Shown piece by piece: positions 1 to 11,273 of a DNA stretch of 64,000 nucleotides; positions within the stretch are counted from its first letter, which is position 1; each line of letters opens with the position of its first letter. Under the pieces are notes generated by a model, which worked only from the letters and a program-made list of their open reading frames with translations, was not told the DNA's origin and searched no databases. A program made the translations under genes and the position numbers. This stretch comes from Sphingomicrobium sp. (lineage in GTDB: Bacteria; Pseudomonadota; Alphaproteobacteria; Sphingomonadales; Sphingomonadaceae), in contig DATCMI010000001.1 in assembly GCA_036563485.1 (NCBI GenBank), forward strand, positions 642,938-706,937. Direction: 5' to 3'.

Positions 1-250
1 CCAATCCGTTTACGGACGAGCCGGGCAATCGCGTCGCCGCCATCTTCTTCGACCAACAGCCTGGCAGCGAAGCCATCGACGAGGCGAAGAACAGGTCAAA
101 GGAACGGCTGGCGCGCGGCAAGCGTGAAATCTATGTCCACTATCCCGACGGGCTCGGCGCCTCGAAGCTCCAGCTGGGCACGAAGGCGGCCGGAACGGCC
201 CGCAACATGAACACGGTCGCCAAGCTCGCCGAGCTTGCAAGGGAGATGTC

Positions 251-254
<4 letters not shown>
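1..254 (+). CDS. DUF1697 family protein, 3' fragment
   Basis: Only the C-terminal part is in the window; the first full codon begins at base 3 and the stop is TGA 252-254. The reading frame ends with a stretch containing HYPDGLGASKLQL followed by TARNMNTVAKLAELA. That layout (YPDG...SKL..., then TARNW-like and TV.KLAEL) is the conserved end of DUF1697 proteins, small proteins of unknown function. The stop overlaps the ATG of the next gene as ATGA, which suggests translational coupling with the dienelactone hydrolase. The family call rests on this C-terminal motif alone. Confidence 0.8.
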
Positions 255-3008
<2,754 letters not shown>

Positions 3009-3050
3009 CCGTTCGGGAAAGGTTCAGCGCAGTTCGCGCAAACTTGCCTG

Positions 3051-3485
3051 ATGAAGCTGCCCCTCTGCCTCGCCGCGATCGCCGCTGCCGCGTCCGCGAG
3101 TCCCGCCTTCGCGTGCGCGCCGCCGCCGCCCGGCTGGGTGCCGCCGACGCATGAGCAGCTGATCGAGCGCTTCACCAAGCAGGCGGACCATATCGTCTAT
3201 GGGATCATCGCCCCGAGTGCCGCGGGCGACCGCAAGTCGATGCTGAAAGTGCTGCACGTCTACAAGGGCGGCCTGCGCAAGGGCTACACCATCGAGGGTA
3301 CCGCCAGCTTCGACCTTCCGGTGCCGCATTGTTCCGGCATGATGATGCCGCCCGACGAAAAGCCGGTCGGCACTTACGGCGTCTTCGCCCTTCGCGGGGA
3401 CTCGCCCGAGTTGAACATGATCAAGCCCGAGGACGTCCAGCTGATGATCCGCAAGGGCTGGATCCGCTCCGCCCAGGCCCTCTGA
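3051..3485 (+). CDS. Secreted hypothetical protein
   Basis: A 144-residue protein with a clear signal peptide (MKLPLCLAAIAAAASASPAFA, cleavage near residue 21) followed by a Cys- and Pro-rich start (CAPPPPGW). The mature part has a pattern V.KVLHVYKG and a second Cys in PHCSGM, which could form a disulfide with the first. I do not recognise a named family. The gene lies 42 nt after ligA. It ends on the palindrome TGATCA that also contains the reverse stop of prmA, so the two converge with no spacer. Confidence 0.75.
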   Translation: MKLPLCLAAIAAAASASPAFACAPPPPGWVPPTHEQLIERFTKQADHIVYGIIAPSAAGDRKSMLKVLHVYKGGLRKGYTIEGTASFDLPVPHCSGMMMPPDEKPVGTYGVFALRGDSPELNMIKPEDVQLMIRKGWIRSAQAL

Positions 3486-4352
3486 TCAGCGGCTGAGCAC
3501 CAGGACCGGCCACTCGCCGGGTCCGCGGTTCGCCAGCTTCATGCCTAGCTGCTCATAAGCGGCCGCAACCGCGCCAGCCTGGCTGTCGAGCAGCCCTGCG
3601 AGGATCACCGTCCCGCCGGGCGCCAGGGCCTTCACGAAATCCGGCGCGAGCTCGATCAGAGGGCCGGCCAAGATGTTGGCGATGATCAGGTCGTAGGGTG
3701 CGCGCGCCGCCAGCAGCGGCGAGTCCATGCCCTCCGCTACGCCGAGCAGGAGCTCCCCACTCGCATGGCCGAGCTCCACGCGGTTGATCGCGGCATTGTC
3801 GCGCGACACGTCGATGGCGATCGGGTCGATGTCGGTGGCGATGCACTTCGCCTGCGCCCACAAAGCGAGCGCCGCGAAGGCGAGCAGGCCGGTACCGGTG
3901 CCGATATCCGCGATATTCGAGAAAGAGGCGCCGTCGCGCTCGAGCCGGTCCAAGGCTTCGAGGCAGCCGCTGGTGGTCGCGTGCTGGCCGGTGCCGAAGG
4001 CGAGGCTCGCGTCGATCTCGAACGGGACGGTGCCCGGCGGAACGCTGCGGTACATGGGCGTGTGGACGTAGAAGCGGCCGGCGCGGATCGGCTGCAGCCC
4101 CTCTTGGCTCATCGTCACCCAGTCCGCCTCGCCGAGTTCGTCGACACGCGGCTCGCCGGACCCCAGCGCGACGAAGGCCGCGAGCTCATCGTCGCTCGGC
4201 GGATTGTCGAAATAGCCGTGGATCAGCCAGTCGTCGGGCTTCGCGGGATCCGGCTCGTCCGCGACGAGCACCGCGTTCGGGAAAAGATCGTCACTATCCG
4301 CGACCGCCTCACCCTGCGCGCGGGTGCAGGCTATCGTCACCCTGAAGCTCAC
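3486..4352 (-). CDS. prmA: Ribosomal protein L11 methyltransferase PrmA
   Basis: Methylates ribosomal protein L11 using SAM. The C-terminal half has the class I methyltransferase signature IADIGTGTGLLAFAAL, the acidic motif ATDIDP and the family motif NILAGPLIEL that binds the target amino group. The preceding FGTGQHATTSGCLEAL is typical of PrmA. I start at GTG 4350-4352, which overlaps the stop of the upstream lactamase-fold gene as GTGA and gives 288 residues; an open extension upstream in the same frame looks non-coding. Translational coupling with the upstream gene is likely. Confidence 0.93.
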   Translation of the reverse strand: MSFRVTIACTRAQGEAVADSDDLFPNAVLVADEPDPAKPDDWLIHGYFDNPPSDDELAAFVALGSGEPRVDELGEADWVTMSQEGLQPIRAGRFYVHTPMYRSVPPGTVPFEIDASLAFGTGQHATTSGCLEALDRLERDGASFSNIADIGTGTGLLAFAALALWAQAKCIATDIDPIAIDVSRDNAAINRVELGHASGELLLGVAEGMDSPLLAARAPYDLIIANILAGPLIELAPDFVKALAPGGTVILAGLLDSQAGAVAAAYEQLGMKLANRGPGEWPVLVLSR

Positions 4353-5266
4353 TTCTTCGCCGCCGCTTCCTTTGCGAGCCGCTCGTCGAGCGCCTTTGTC
4401 AGCTTGGCCGCATAGGTCTTGCAGCCTTCCGTCTCGAGGAGCGGGCGCCCGAGCGCGAACCTTTGGTCCAGCCCGCTCGCCGAGGGATGCGGCGTCAGGA
4501 TGATGTCGCAATCGAGGCTGGCGACCTTGGCGATGCTGGCGCGGAACGCCTCGAGCGCGCCGGGATGATCGCTGAAGCGGTAATCGGGGCCGCTGACTGG
4601 CGAGAGGCTGTCGGCATAGACGATGGTCCGGCACACGCCGCCGCCGCAGCTGACCCATTGCCAGCTCATCGCGCCGTGCGTGTGTCCCTTCGTGTAGTGA
4701 CCCTTGAGCATCAGATCGCCGAGGCGGACTTCCTCTCCGTCACGCAGCACCCGGTCGACGCGTGCCGGCGCGAACGGCTTGAGCACGCTCTTCTGCGGGT
4801 CGCCGTCTGCGGCAATGCCCGAGCGCAGCACCGGCGCTGCGTTCGCCGATGCATAAAGCTGGGCGCCCGTCAGCTGCTGCAGCCGGGCCATGCCGCCGAC
4901 ATGGTCGAAATGTTCGTGGCTGTGGAGCAGGACGCGCACGTCGCGCGGGTCGTAACCGAGGCGGCGGATGTTGGCGGCAACGAGGTCCGCACCGCCCTCC
5001 GTCCCGGAGTCGATCAGCACGCTGCCCTGGCTGCCGACGACCAGGACCGAGGCGATTCCGCAGGTGCCGACATAATAAGTGTTGGCGTGGATGCGCACGG
5101 GCGGCGCGGGCTTTTCCCAATCGTCCGACCCATCACAAGCGGCTGCCCACAGCGGCCCGGATGTCTCGATCGGCGCACGCGGCCGCTCGATGACCCTTGG
5201 CCGTCCAAGCGGCACGACCACCTGGTTCAGTTGCATGGCGGCAAGCAGGAAGAGGCTAGCGAACAT
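4349..5266 (-). CDS. Subclass B3-like metallo-beta-lactamase fold hydrolase
   Basis: A probably secreted zinc hydrolase (N-terminal MFASLFLLAAM). It carries the full zinc ligand set of subclass B3: HEHFDH (HxHxDH) around residues 117-122, His in KGHTHGAMSW near 195, and His in LTPHPS near the C-terminus. The B3 family includes carbapenemases as well as enzymes of other function; activity on beta-lactams is not proven by these motifs. I chose ATG 5266 because GGAG lies six bases before it; ATG 5278 is an alternative. The start overlaps the SDR gene upstream, and the end overlaps prmA. Confidence 0.82.
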   Translation of the reverse strand: MFASLFLLAAMQLNQVVVPLGRPRVIERPRAPIETSGPLWAAACDGSDDWEKPAPPVRIHANTYYVGTCGIASVLVVGSQGSVLIDSGTEGGADLVAANIRRLGYDPRDVRVLLHSHEHFDHVGGMARLQQLTGAQLYASANAAPVLRSGIAADGDPQKSVLKPFAPARVDRVLRDGEEVRLGDLMLKGHYTKGHTHGAMSWQWVSCGGGVCRTIVYADSLSPVSGPDYRFSDHPGALEAFRASIAKVASLDCDIILTPHPSASGLDQRFALGRPLLETEGCKTYAAKLTKALDERLAKEAAAKK

Positions 5267-5960
5267 AGCTGGCTCCATTGGCGTCGATGATGCTGCCCGT
5301 TGCCGAGGCGGGTGCGTCGACGGCCAGCCAGCGGATCACTTCGGCGACCTCGTCGGTCGACGCGACGCGCCCGAGCGGGATGTCGGCGATGATCTTCGCC
5401 CCGCCGCGGCCTTCGAGATATTCAGCCGTCATCTCCGACACCGTGAAGCCCGGCGCGACGGCGAAGCAGAGGATGCCGTCGGACGCATAGCCGCGGGCGA
5501 TCGTCTTCGTCATGCTGACCATCGCGCCCTTGGACGCGGCATAATGCCAGTGCTGCGGGCTGTCGCCCCGAAAGGCGGCGCGGCTCGCGACATTGACGAT
5601 GCGGCCGCCGCCGCCACGATCGAGGAAGTGCGACACCGCCAGCCGCGACAGATCCGCCGCCGCCTGCATGTTGATGGTCATGGTCCGGTGCCAGGCGGCG
5701 TGCCATTCGTCGTCCGGCGCATTGTCGCCGACGGCCTCGTAGATGCCGGCATTGTTGACCAGCACGTCGATCTCGCCGTCGAGCTCGTCGAGCGCCGTAT
5801 CCCAGATGTCGCGCGGCGCATCCGCGTTCATCAGGTCGCCCGCCACGAGCTGGTCGCTGCCGGCGGTCGAATGGCCGACGACCCTGTGCCCGGTTTTCCT
5901 GAGGAGCGCATAAGCGGCCGCGCCAATGCCGCGGCTCGCGCCGGTGACGAGGATGTTCAT
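5256..5960 (-). CDS. SDR family NAD(P)-dependent oxidoreductase
   Basis: A 234-residue classical short-chain dehydrogenase. The N-terminal TGASRGIG binds the nucleotide, NNAG near residue 75 stabilises the sheet, and the catalytic Ser (NVASRAAF) and YAASK (Tyr-xxx-Lys) are present. The Rossmann start MNILVTGASRGIG fixes the N-terminus. Substrate unknown. It is first of a three-gene minus-strand run (SDR, lactamase-fold hydrolase, prmA) with overlapping ends, so the genes are probably co-transcribed. Confidence 0.88.
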   Translation of the reverse strand: MNILVTGASRGIGAAAYALLRKTGHRVVGHSTAGSDQLVAGDLMNADAPRDIWDTALDELDGEIDVLVNNAGIYEAVGDNAPDDEWHAAWHRTMTINMQAAADLSRLAVSHFLDRGGGGRIVNVASRAAFRGDSPQHWHYAASKGAMVSMTKTIARGYASDGILCFAVAPGFTVSEMTAEYLEGRGGAKIIADIPLGRVASTDEVAEVIRWLAVDAPASATGSIIDANGASYVR

Positions 5961-5995
5961 GCCCCCGCCTAGCGCGCCGGCCGAGTCCCGCCAAC

Positions 5996-6059
5996 AGCGC
6001 TCACGCTGAGCTTGTCGAAACGCGAGCGCTCGCCCTTCGACAGGCTTAGGGTGAGCGCT
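5996..6059. repeat. REP-like inverted repeat
   Basis: Arms of 24 nt (5996-6019 and 6036-6059) match at 21 of 24 positions around a 16-nt loop. The core is CTGAGCTTGTCGAA / TTCGACAGGCTTAG. It lies between the end of the chemotaxis receptor and the start of the SDR gene, both on the minus strand. It could therefore end or stabilise the receptor mRNA. From memory, repeats of this core are common between genes of sphingomonads. Confidence 0.7.
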
Positions 6060-6065
6060 TTCTCG

Positions 6066-7355
6066 TTACGCGGCCATGCCGTTCACGAATTCCTTGGCGG
6101 TCGTCTTGAAGTTGGAGATCTGCTCCGAGAAGCGGCCGAAGCCCTGCTCGACCGCATCGATATCCTTGGCGACATTTTCGGTGTCGGTGCGGATCGCGGC
6201 GATGGTCGAGCTCATCGAGTCGGCGGCGAGCGCCGTTTCGTCGACCGCGGCGGTGATCATGGTCACGGTCTGGGCCTGGAGCTCCATCGCCTCGCGGATG
6301 CGGTCGGCGGAGGTCTGCACCTCCTCGACCGTGCCCTGGATGGAGCCGTTGGCATCGACCGTCTGGCGCGTTGCCTGTTGGATCGCAGTGATCTTGGCGG
6401 TGATGTCGTCGGTCGCACGCGCCGTCTGGGAAGCGAGGCTCTTCACTTCCTGGGCGACGACGGCGAAGCCGCGGCCGGCGTCGCCTGCGCGCGCCGCTTC
6501 GATTGTGGCGTTGAGCGCCAGGAGGTTGGTCTGGCCGGCAATGTCGCGGATCAGGCTGAGGATCGATTCGATCGCCTCGACGTGAGCGGACAGCGCCTGG
6601 CTGACCTTCACGGCCTGGCTCGCCTGGTCACTTGCGCGGACGGCGACGCCGGACGCGACTTCGACCTCGGCCCGGGCGTCCTCGATCGCGCGGATGAGGC
6701 CGGCCGCGGTCTGCGCGGCCTCGCGCATGGCGACGGCGGACTGTTCGGCAGCCGCAGCGACTTCGCTGGTCTTGCCGAGCATGCCGCGTGCCGACGCAGC
6801 GGTCGAGCGTGTGCGGTCTGTCAGCGACTTCGACTGTTCGGTGCTTGCGCGGACGAGTTCGGCGACTCGGCGCTCGAAATGCTCGCTTTCGCGGCCGCGC
6901 TGGTCGGCGGCGGCAATCGCTTCGAGCAGCGACACTTGCGCAAGGATGATGTCGCTTTCGACGATGCCGACGCGGTAAAAGGCGGCGACGCATTCGGCGA
7001 GCAGCGCCGGGCGGTCCGACAGCCGATCGGCGATGGCTTCGAGCGCCCCGCTGGCGATGCGGTTGCGGGCGGCCATGTAATCCGGAACCGAGATCCGCTC
7101 GCGGTAGATCTGGCGGCCGTACTCGGCGACCGACTGCACCCAGCCAGCGCTGACCTTGGTCGAATAAAGCTCCGAATAGCGGCGAGCGCGCTCGGGTCCG
7201 AACTGCTTTTCCACTTCGACCGCGAGCAGGTCCGTCACATGGTCGCTCAGCAGTGCGATGTCCTTGTCGAGCGAACCCCCGGCATTATAGGCGGCGATGC
7301 GCGCCCTCACCTGCTCGTCCGTCAGCTGCTGAAGCTGTGCCGTGTCGCCGCTCAT
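6066..7355 (-). CDS. Soluble methyl-accepting chemotaxis-type protein with globin-like sensor head
   Basis: A 429-residue cytoplasmic receptor without membrane segments or HAMP domain. Residues about 1-165 look like the protoglobin/globin-coupled sensor head (all-helical; [20 protein letters not shown]). Residues about 200-425 form the coiled-coil signalling domain, with the conserved hairpin tip [19 protein letters not shown] that binds CheA/CheW. At the place where globin-coupled sensors have the proximal haem His (H.RI..P), this protein reads RERISVP, so the haem ligand seems absent. No other che genes are near. Sensor type is moderately sure; the MCP signalling domain is certain. Confidence 0.85.
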   Translation of the reverse strand: MSGDTAQLQQLTDEQVRARIAAYNAGGSLDKDIALLSDHVTDLLAVEVEKQFGPERARRYSELYSTKVSAGWVQSVAEYGRQIYRERISVPDYMAARNRIASGALEAIADRLSDRPALLAECVAAFYRVGIVESDIILAQVSLLEAIAAADQRGRESEHFERRVAELVRASTEQSKSLTDRTRSTAASARGMLGKTSEVAAAAEQSAVAMREAAQTAAGLIRAIEDARAEVEVASGVAVRASDQASQAVKVSQALSAHVEAIESILSLIRDIAGQTNLLALNATIEAARAGDAGRGFAVVAQEVKSLASQTARATDDITAKITAIQQATRQTVDANGSIQGTVEEVQTSADRIREAMELQAQTVTMITAAVDETALAADSMSSTIAAIRTDTENVAKDIDAVEQGFGRFSEQISNFKTTAKEFVNGMAA

Positions 7356-7472
7356 CCGTCCGGTCTCCGTGCTATGCCTTCTGTCCGCCCCGCGGCGGTT
7401 CGGGCGTTCTCATGCAGCGGCAATGGTTAAGACGGGGTTAGGGCTGGCCTTTCGCAACCTTGCGTGGACTAA

Positions 7473-7493
7473 GGCCGCGCCTTAAGCGGCCTG
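7473..7493 (+). promoter_or_regulatory. Hairpin directly before the sdhC start codon
   Basis: Perfect 7-bp arms AGGCCGC (7473-7479) and GCGGCCT (7487-7493) enclose a 7-nt loop. The second arm ends three bases before the sdhC ATG and no clear Shine-Dalgarno sequence is visible outside it. In mRNA the stem would cover the ribosome landing site, so a role in translation control of the sdh operon is possible. This is seen in sequence; the function is inferred. Confidence 0.4.
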
Positions 7494-7496
7494 ACC

Positions 7497-7892
7497 ATGG
7501 CAAGCACCCGATCACGCCCGCTTTCGCCGCACCTGACAGTGTGGCGCTGGGGCCCGAATATGCTCGTTTCCATCCTCCACCGGGCCACCGGCATCGCCTT
7601 GTCCTTCGCGGGGCTGGCAATCCTGACCTGGTGGCTGGTGGCCCTGTCGCAAGGCGCCGACGCTTACGCGCAGTTCAGCGAAGCGATGCAGCACCCGCTG
7701 GGACTGATCGTGCTCGTCGGCATCACCTGGAGCTTCTTCCAGCACCTGTTTTCCGGCCTCCGTCACCTGGTGATGGACACCGGCGCCATCTTCGAGCTGA
7801 ACGTCAACAAGAGCTCGGCCAACCTGACGATCCTCGCCTCCGTGATCTGCACGGTCGCGCTGTGGGCCTATCTTCTGGGATATGTGGAATGA
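7497..7892 (+). CDS. sdhC: Succinate dehydrogenase cytochrome b556 subunit SdhC
   Basis: Membrane anchor of complex II, carrying haem b and part of the quinone site. The 131-residue protein begins with the family signature [12 protein letters not shown] and the RATGIALSF segment. It has three hydrophobic helices and includes [12 protein letters not shown], whose His is the usual haem ligand. First gene of sdhC-sdhD-sdhA; its TGA overlaps the ATG of sdhD (ATGA). Confidence 0.95.
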   Translation: MASTRSRPLSPHLTVWRWGPNMLVSILHRATGIALSFAGLAILTWWLVALSQGADAYAQFSEAMQHPLGLIVLVGITWSFFQHLFSGLRHLVMDTGAIFELNVNKSSANLTILASVICTVALWAYLLGYVE

Positions 7893-8284
7893 GCATCGGC
7901 GACAGCTCGACACCGCTTGGCAAGGTCCGCGGCCTCGGTTCCGCCCGCGAAGGCGGCGAGCATTGGCTCGGCGAACGGGTGACCAGCATCGCCCTGACTC
8001 TGCTCGGCGCCTGGTTCATCGCATCGCTCTTTCTGCTGCCGAACCTCGACCCGCGCACCTTCGCCGAATGGCTGCGGAGCCCGACGGCGGGCATCCCGAT
8101 GGCGCTGCTCGTGATCGTCGGCTTCAAGCATGCGCTAGACGGCGTGAAAGTGGCGGTCGACGACTATGTCCACGAAGAAGGCCTGCGCTTCGCCGTCAAC
8201 ACCTTCCTGCTGTTCCTGGCCGTGGGCGGCGCTGCGATCGCGCTTTACGCCCTCGCCTCCCTGACCTTCGGAGTTTCGGCTTGA
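7889..8284 (+). CDS. sdhD: Succinate dehydrogenase membrane anchor SdhD
   Basis: Second membrane anchor of complex II, 131 residues with three hydrophobic helices. Conserved features of alphaproteobacterial SdhD are [12 protein letters not shown] near the N-terminus and [18 protein letters not shown] in the middle (His as haem b ligand, DDY near the quinone). ATG 7889 overlaps the sdhC stop; its own stop overlaps the TTG start of sdhA as TTGA. Such chained overlaps imply one translationally coupled operon. Confidence 0.93.
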   Translation: MSIGDSSTPLGKVRGLGSAREGGEHWLGERVTSIALTLLGAWFIASLFLLPNLDPRTFAEWLRSPTAGIPMALLVIVGFKHALDGVKVAVDDYVHEEGLRFAVNTFLLFLAVGGAAIALYALASLTFGVSA

Positions 8285-10086
8285 GCGCCTACAAGATCGT
8301 CGATCACACTTATGACGTCGTCGTCGTCGGGGCCGGCGGCGCCGGCCTTCGCGCCACCATGGGCGCGGCCAATGCCGGGCTGAAGACCGCTTGCGTCACC
8401 AAGGTCTTCCCGACGCGCAGCCACACCGTCGCGGCGCAGGGCGGGATTGCCGCATCGCTCGGCAACATGGGCCCGGACCATTGGACCTGGCACATGTACG
8501 ACACCGTGAAGGGCTCCGACTGGCTCGGCGACCAGGACGCGATCGAATATCTGACGCGCGAAGCGCCGGCGGCCGTGATCGAGCTAGAACATGCAGGCAT
8601 GCCGTTCAGCCGCACCGAGGAAGGCAAGATCTACCAGCGTGCGTTCGGCGGCATGACCCAGAACATGGGCGAAGGCCCGGCTGCGCAGCGCACCTGCGCC
8701 GCCGCGGACCGCACCGGCCACGCCATGCTTCACACGCTCTACCAGCAGAGCCTGAAGTATGACGCCGACTTCTTCATCGAATATTTCGCCATCGACCTGA
8801 TCATGGAGAATGGCGCCTGCCGCGGCTTGGTCGCTTTGTGCCTCGACGACGGGTCGATCCACCGCTTCCGTGCCCAGGCCGTCGTGCTTGCCACCGGCGG
8901 CTATGGCCGCGCTTATTTCTCGGCGACATCGGCCCACACCTGCACCGGCGACGGCAATGCGATGGTGCTCCGCGCCGGCTTGCCGCTGCAGGACATGGAG
9001 TTCGTGCAGTTCCACCCGACCGGCATTTACGGCGCGGGCGTTCTCATCACCGAAGGCGCGCGCGGCGAGGGTGGCTACCTAACCAACAGCGAAGGCGAGC
9101 GCTTCATGGAGCGCTATGCGCCGAGCGCGAAGGACCTCGCCAGCCGCGACGTCGTGTCACGCTCGATGGCGATGGAAATCCGCGAGGGCCGCGGCGTCGG
9201 CCAGCACAAGGACCATATCTTCCTTCACCTCGACCATATCGCGCCGGAGATCCTGGCTGAGCGGCTGCCGGGCATCACCGAGACCGCGAAGACCTTCGCC
9301 GGCGTCGACCTAACGCGTGAGCCGATCCCCGTCGTCCCGACCGTCCACTATAATATGGGCGGCATTCCGACCAACTATCATGGTGAAGTCGTGACGCTGA
9401 AGGACGGCAATCCGGACCGCGTCGTGCCCGGACTGTTCGCCGTCGGCGAGGCGGCCTGCGTCAGCGTCCATGGCGCCAACCGCTTGGGGTCCAACAGCCT
9501 TATCGACCTGGTCGTCTTCGGCCGTGCCACCGGCCTGCGCCTCGGCGAAACCTTGAAGGCCAACGCGCAGCAGGACGAGCTTCCGAAGGATAGCGCCGAC
9601 TTCGCGCTCTCCCGGCTCGACCATTTCCGCAACGCCAATGGCGGCAGTCCGACGGCGGAGATCCGGTTGGAGATGCAGCGGACCATGCAGGCCGATTGCG
9701 CCGTGTTCCGGACGGATGCGACGCTCGCCGAAGGTGTCGGGAAGATCGACAAGACTTTCATGCGCATGGCGGACGTAAAGGTCAGCGACCGCAGCCTGAT
9801 CTGGAACAGCGACCTCGTCGAGACGATGGAGCTCGACAACCTGCTCGCCCAAGCGGTCGTCACCATGCATTGCGCTACCAACCGCAAGGAAAGCCGCGGC
9901 GCGCACATGCAGGAAGATTATCCGGAGCGCGACGACAAGAACTGGATGAAGCACAGCTGCGCCTGGTTCTCAGGCTGGGGCGGTCAGGTCCCGCAGGGCG
10001 GCGTCCACATCGATTATCGCCCGGTCCACGAGTTCACGCTGACCGACGACATCCAGTACATCAAGCCGAAGAAGCGCGTTTACTAG
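8281..10086 (+). CDS. sdhA: Succinate dehydrogenase flavoprotein subunit SdhA
   Basis: Catalytic FAD subunit that oxidises succinate to fumarate. The N-terminal dinucleotide site is [21 protein letters not shown] is attached at His in [10 protein letters not shown]. The active-site regions [10 protein letters not shown] and [11 protein letters not shown] are present. I start at TTG 8281, preceded by GGAG and overlapping the sdhD stop; no in-frame ATG occurs before the Rossmann motif. The protein is 601 residues, the normal size. Unusually, no iron-sulfur subunit gene (sdhB) follows: the next gene is convergent. Confidence 0.96.
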   Translation: MSAYKIVDHTYDVVVVGAGGAGLRATMGAANAGLKTACVTKVFPTRSHTVAAQGGIAASLGNMGPDHWTWHMYDTVKGSDWLGDQDAIEYLTREAPAAVIELEHAGMPFSRTEEGKIYQRAFGGMTQNMGEGPAAQRTCAAADRTGHAMLHTLYQQSLKYDADFFIEYFAIDLIMENGACRGLVALCLDDGSIHRFRAQAVVLATGGYGRAYFSATSAHTCTGDGNAMVLRAGLPLQDMEFVQFHPTGIYGAGVLITEGARGEGGYLTNSEGERFMERYAPSAKDLASRDVVSRSMAMEIREGRGVGQHKDHIFLHLDHIAPEILAERLPGITETAKTFAGVDLTREPIPVVPTVHYNMGGIPTNYHGEVVTLKDGNPDRVVPGLFAVGEAACVSVHGANRLGSNSLIDLVVFGRATGLRLGETLKANAQQDELPKDSADFALSRLDHFRNANGGSPTAEIRLEMQRTMQADCAVFRTDATLAEGVGKIDKTFMRMADVKVSDRSLIWNSDLVETMELDNLLAQAVVTMHCATNRKESRGAHMQEDYPERDDKNWMKHSCAWFSGWGGQVPQGGVHIDYRPVHEFTLTDDIQYIKPKKRVY

Positions 10087-10095
10087 GGCGCAGCT

Positions 10096-11196
10096 TCAGC
10101 CAGTCTTGGCGAAGGTCGCTATCCTGCCGCCTGCGGAGATGGTTCTCAGGCCAGTGACCCGGCCGCCTGTTCGCATGAACTGAAATCGCTCGGCCGTTGA
10201 GCCCTCCTGGAAGAGGGCGGAACCGATCGAGACAAGCTGCGCCGGTGCCTTGTCCGCCCGCTCGACAATCAGCTTGCCAGTACCGGACGCTCGGACGGTC
10301 ACCGGTCCGTAGGTGCCGGCGATTTCGGCCGCGGCCGGCACATCGACGGCCGGGTCCAGAAGCCACGAGCGCTTGCCCGCAGTATCGATGACGAGTGTCA
10401 TGTCCCTGAGGATGGCAAAGCCGATGTTCGCGCCCGCGCTGATGCCTGAAAAGGTGACCTGCGGGTCGTGAATGATGCGGGAGCCGATCTTCAGGTCGCC
10501 ATCGAGCTGACCGACATATACCTGCTGCGACCCGCTGGCGGAATAAGCCGTTGGCCCCGGTCGTGCAGGCGCCTTCAGCTTCACTTTGTTCATCATCGAC
10601 TTGGGCAGCATGAGACCCGTGTTCGACCCGCTGTCGAGGTGAGCGCGCACGCGCATGCCGCCGACTTCCACTGTCGCCGAAGGAAGATTGTCTGCGAAGG
10701 GCTCTGCCGCCTGCTGCGGCATGGTTCCGCCGTCGCGCGGCGCGACGCGAAGGCGGCCTGCGCCCAGTTCAAGAGTGACGAGCCTGCCGCCGAAGGCCGC
10801 GGGTCCGAATACCCCTACCGAGTCATCCGCAGCCGTCTCGAACAATTGCACCTTGGTGTCGGCGAGGCTGGCTGCACCGAGGCGCACAGACCCGAGTTCG
10901 ACAACGGGGAGCCAGCTTCTTTTGCCGGTCGCCAGGTCGATGGACTCCGACTTGCCGACGGTAGGGAGCTTCAGGCCGCTCGCATAGCTCTCCGTGAGCA
11001 TGTCGACGTCGGTGCCGGTGTCGAACACCACGGGCGCCGGCGCCGCGCCGCCGATGGTCAGGATAGCCATTGCGCGCGTGCCGGAAGAATAAAGGCGCAC
11101 CAGCTCTTCCCCCGGGTGAGGCGCAGATTGCGATGATCCGGCACTTGCAACGAGTGTGGCAGCGGCAAGCCCAAGAACGCCGACGAGAGAACGCAT
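10096..11196 (-). CDS. Secreted retropepsin-like aspartic protease family protein
   Basis: A 366-residue protein with a signal peptide (MRSLVGVLGLAAATLVASAGSSQSA). Two aspartic-protease-type motifs occur: DTGTDV near residue 59 and DSGSNT near 188, each after a beta-rich stretch, giving a two-lobed single-chain layout. Both Asp residues are kept, so proteolytic activity is possible, though many bacterial members are uncharacterised. The gene is divergent from the PadR-type regulator; the 77 bp between the two starts hold a strong inverted repeat, suggesting joint control. Confidence 0.72.
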   Translation of the reverse strand: MRSLVGVLGLAAATLVASAGSSQSAPHPGEELVRLYSSGTRAMAILTIGGAAPAPVVFDTGTDVDMLTESYASGLKLPTVGKSESIDLATGKRSWLPVVELGSVRLGAASLADTKVQLFETAADDSVGVFGPAAFGGRLVTLELGAGRLRVAPRDGGTMPQQAAEPFADNLPSATVEVGGMRVRAHLDSGSNTGLMLPKSMMNKVKLKAPARPGPTAYSASGSQQVYVGQLDGDLKIGSRIIHDPQVTFSGISAGANIGFAILRDMTLVIDTAGKRSWLLDPAVDVPAAAEIAGTYGPVTVRASGTGKLIVERADKAPAQLVSIGSALFQEGSTAERFQFMRTGGRVTGLRTISAGGRIATFAKTG

Positions 11197-11214
11197 TGGC
11201 CAACTCCGAATTTG

Positions 11215-11254
11215 TTGGTACGATCCGTATCAATAATGGTGCGTTTCGTACCAA
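11215..11254. promoter_or_regulatory. Inverted-repeat operator candidate in the divergent promoter
   Basis: Perfect 9-bp arms TTGGTACGA (11215-11223) and TCGTACCAA (11246-11254) are separated by 22 bp. They lie between the start of the minus-strand protease gene (11196) and the GTG of the PadR-type gene (11274). The position fits an operator for autoregulation by the PadR protein and control of the protease. Binding is inferred from location and symmetry only. Confidence 0.5.
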
Positions 11255-11273
11255 ACGGAGAAGGTGTCAAGCG

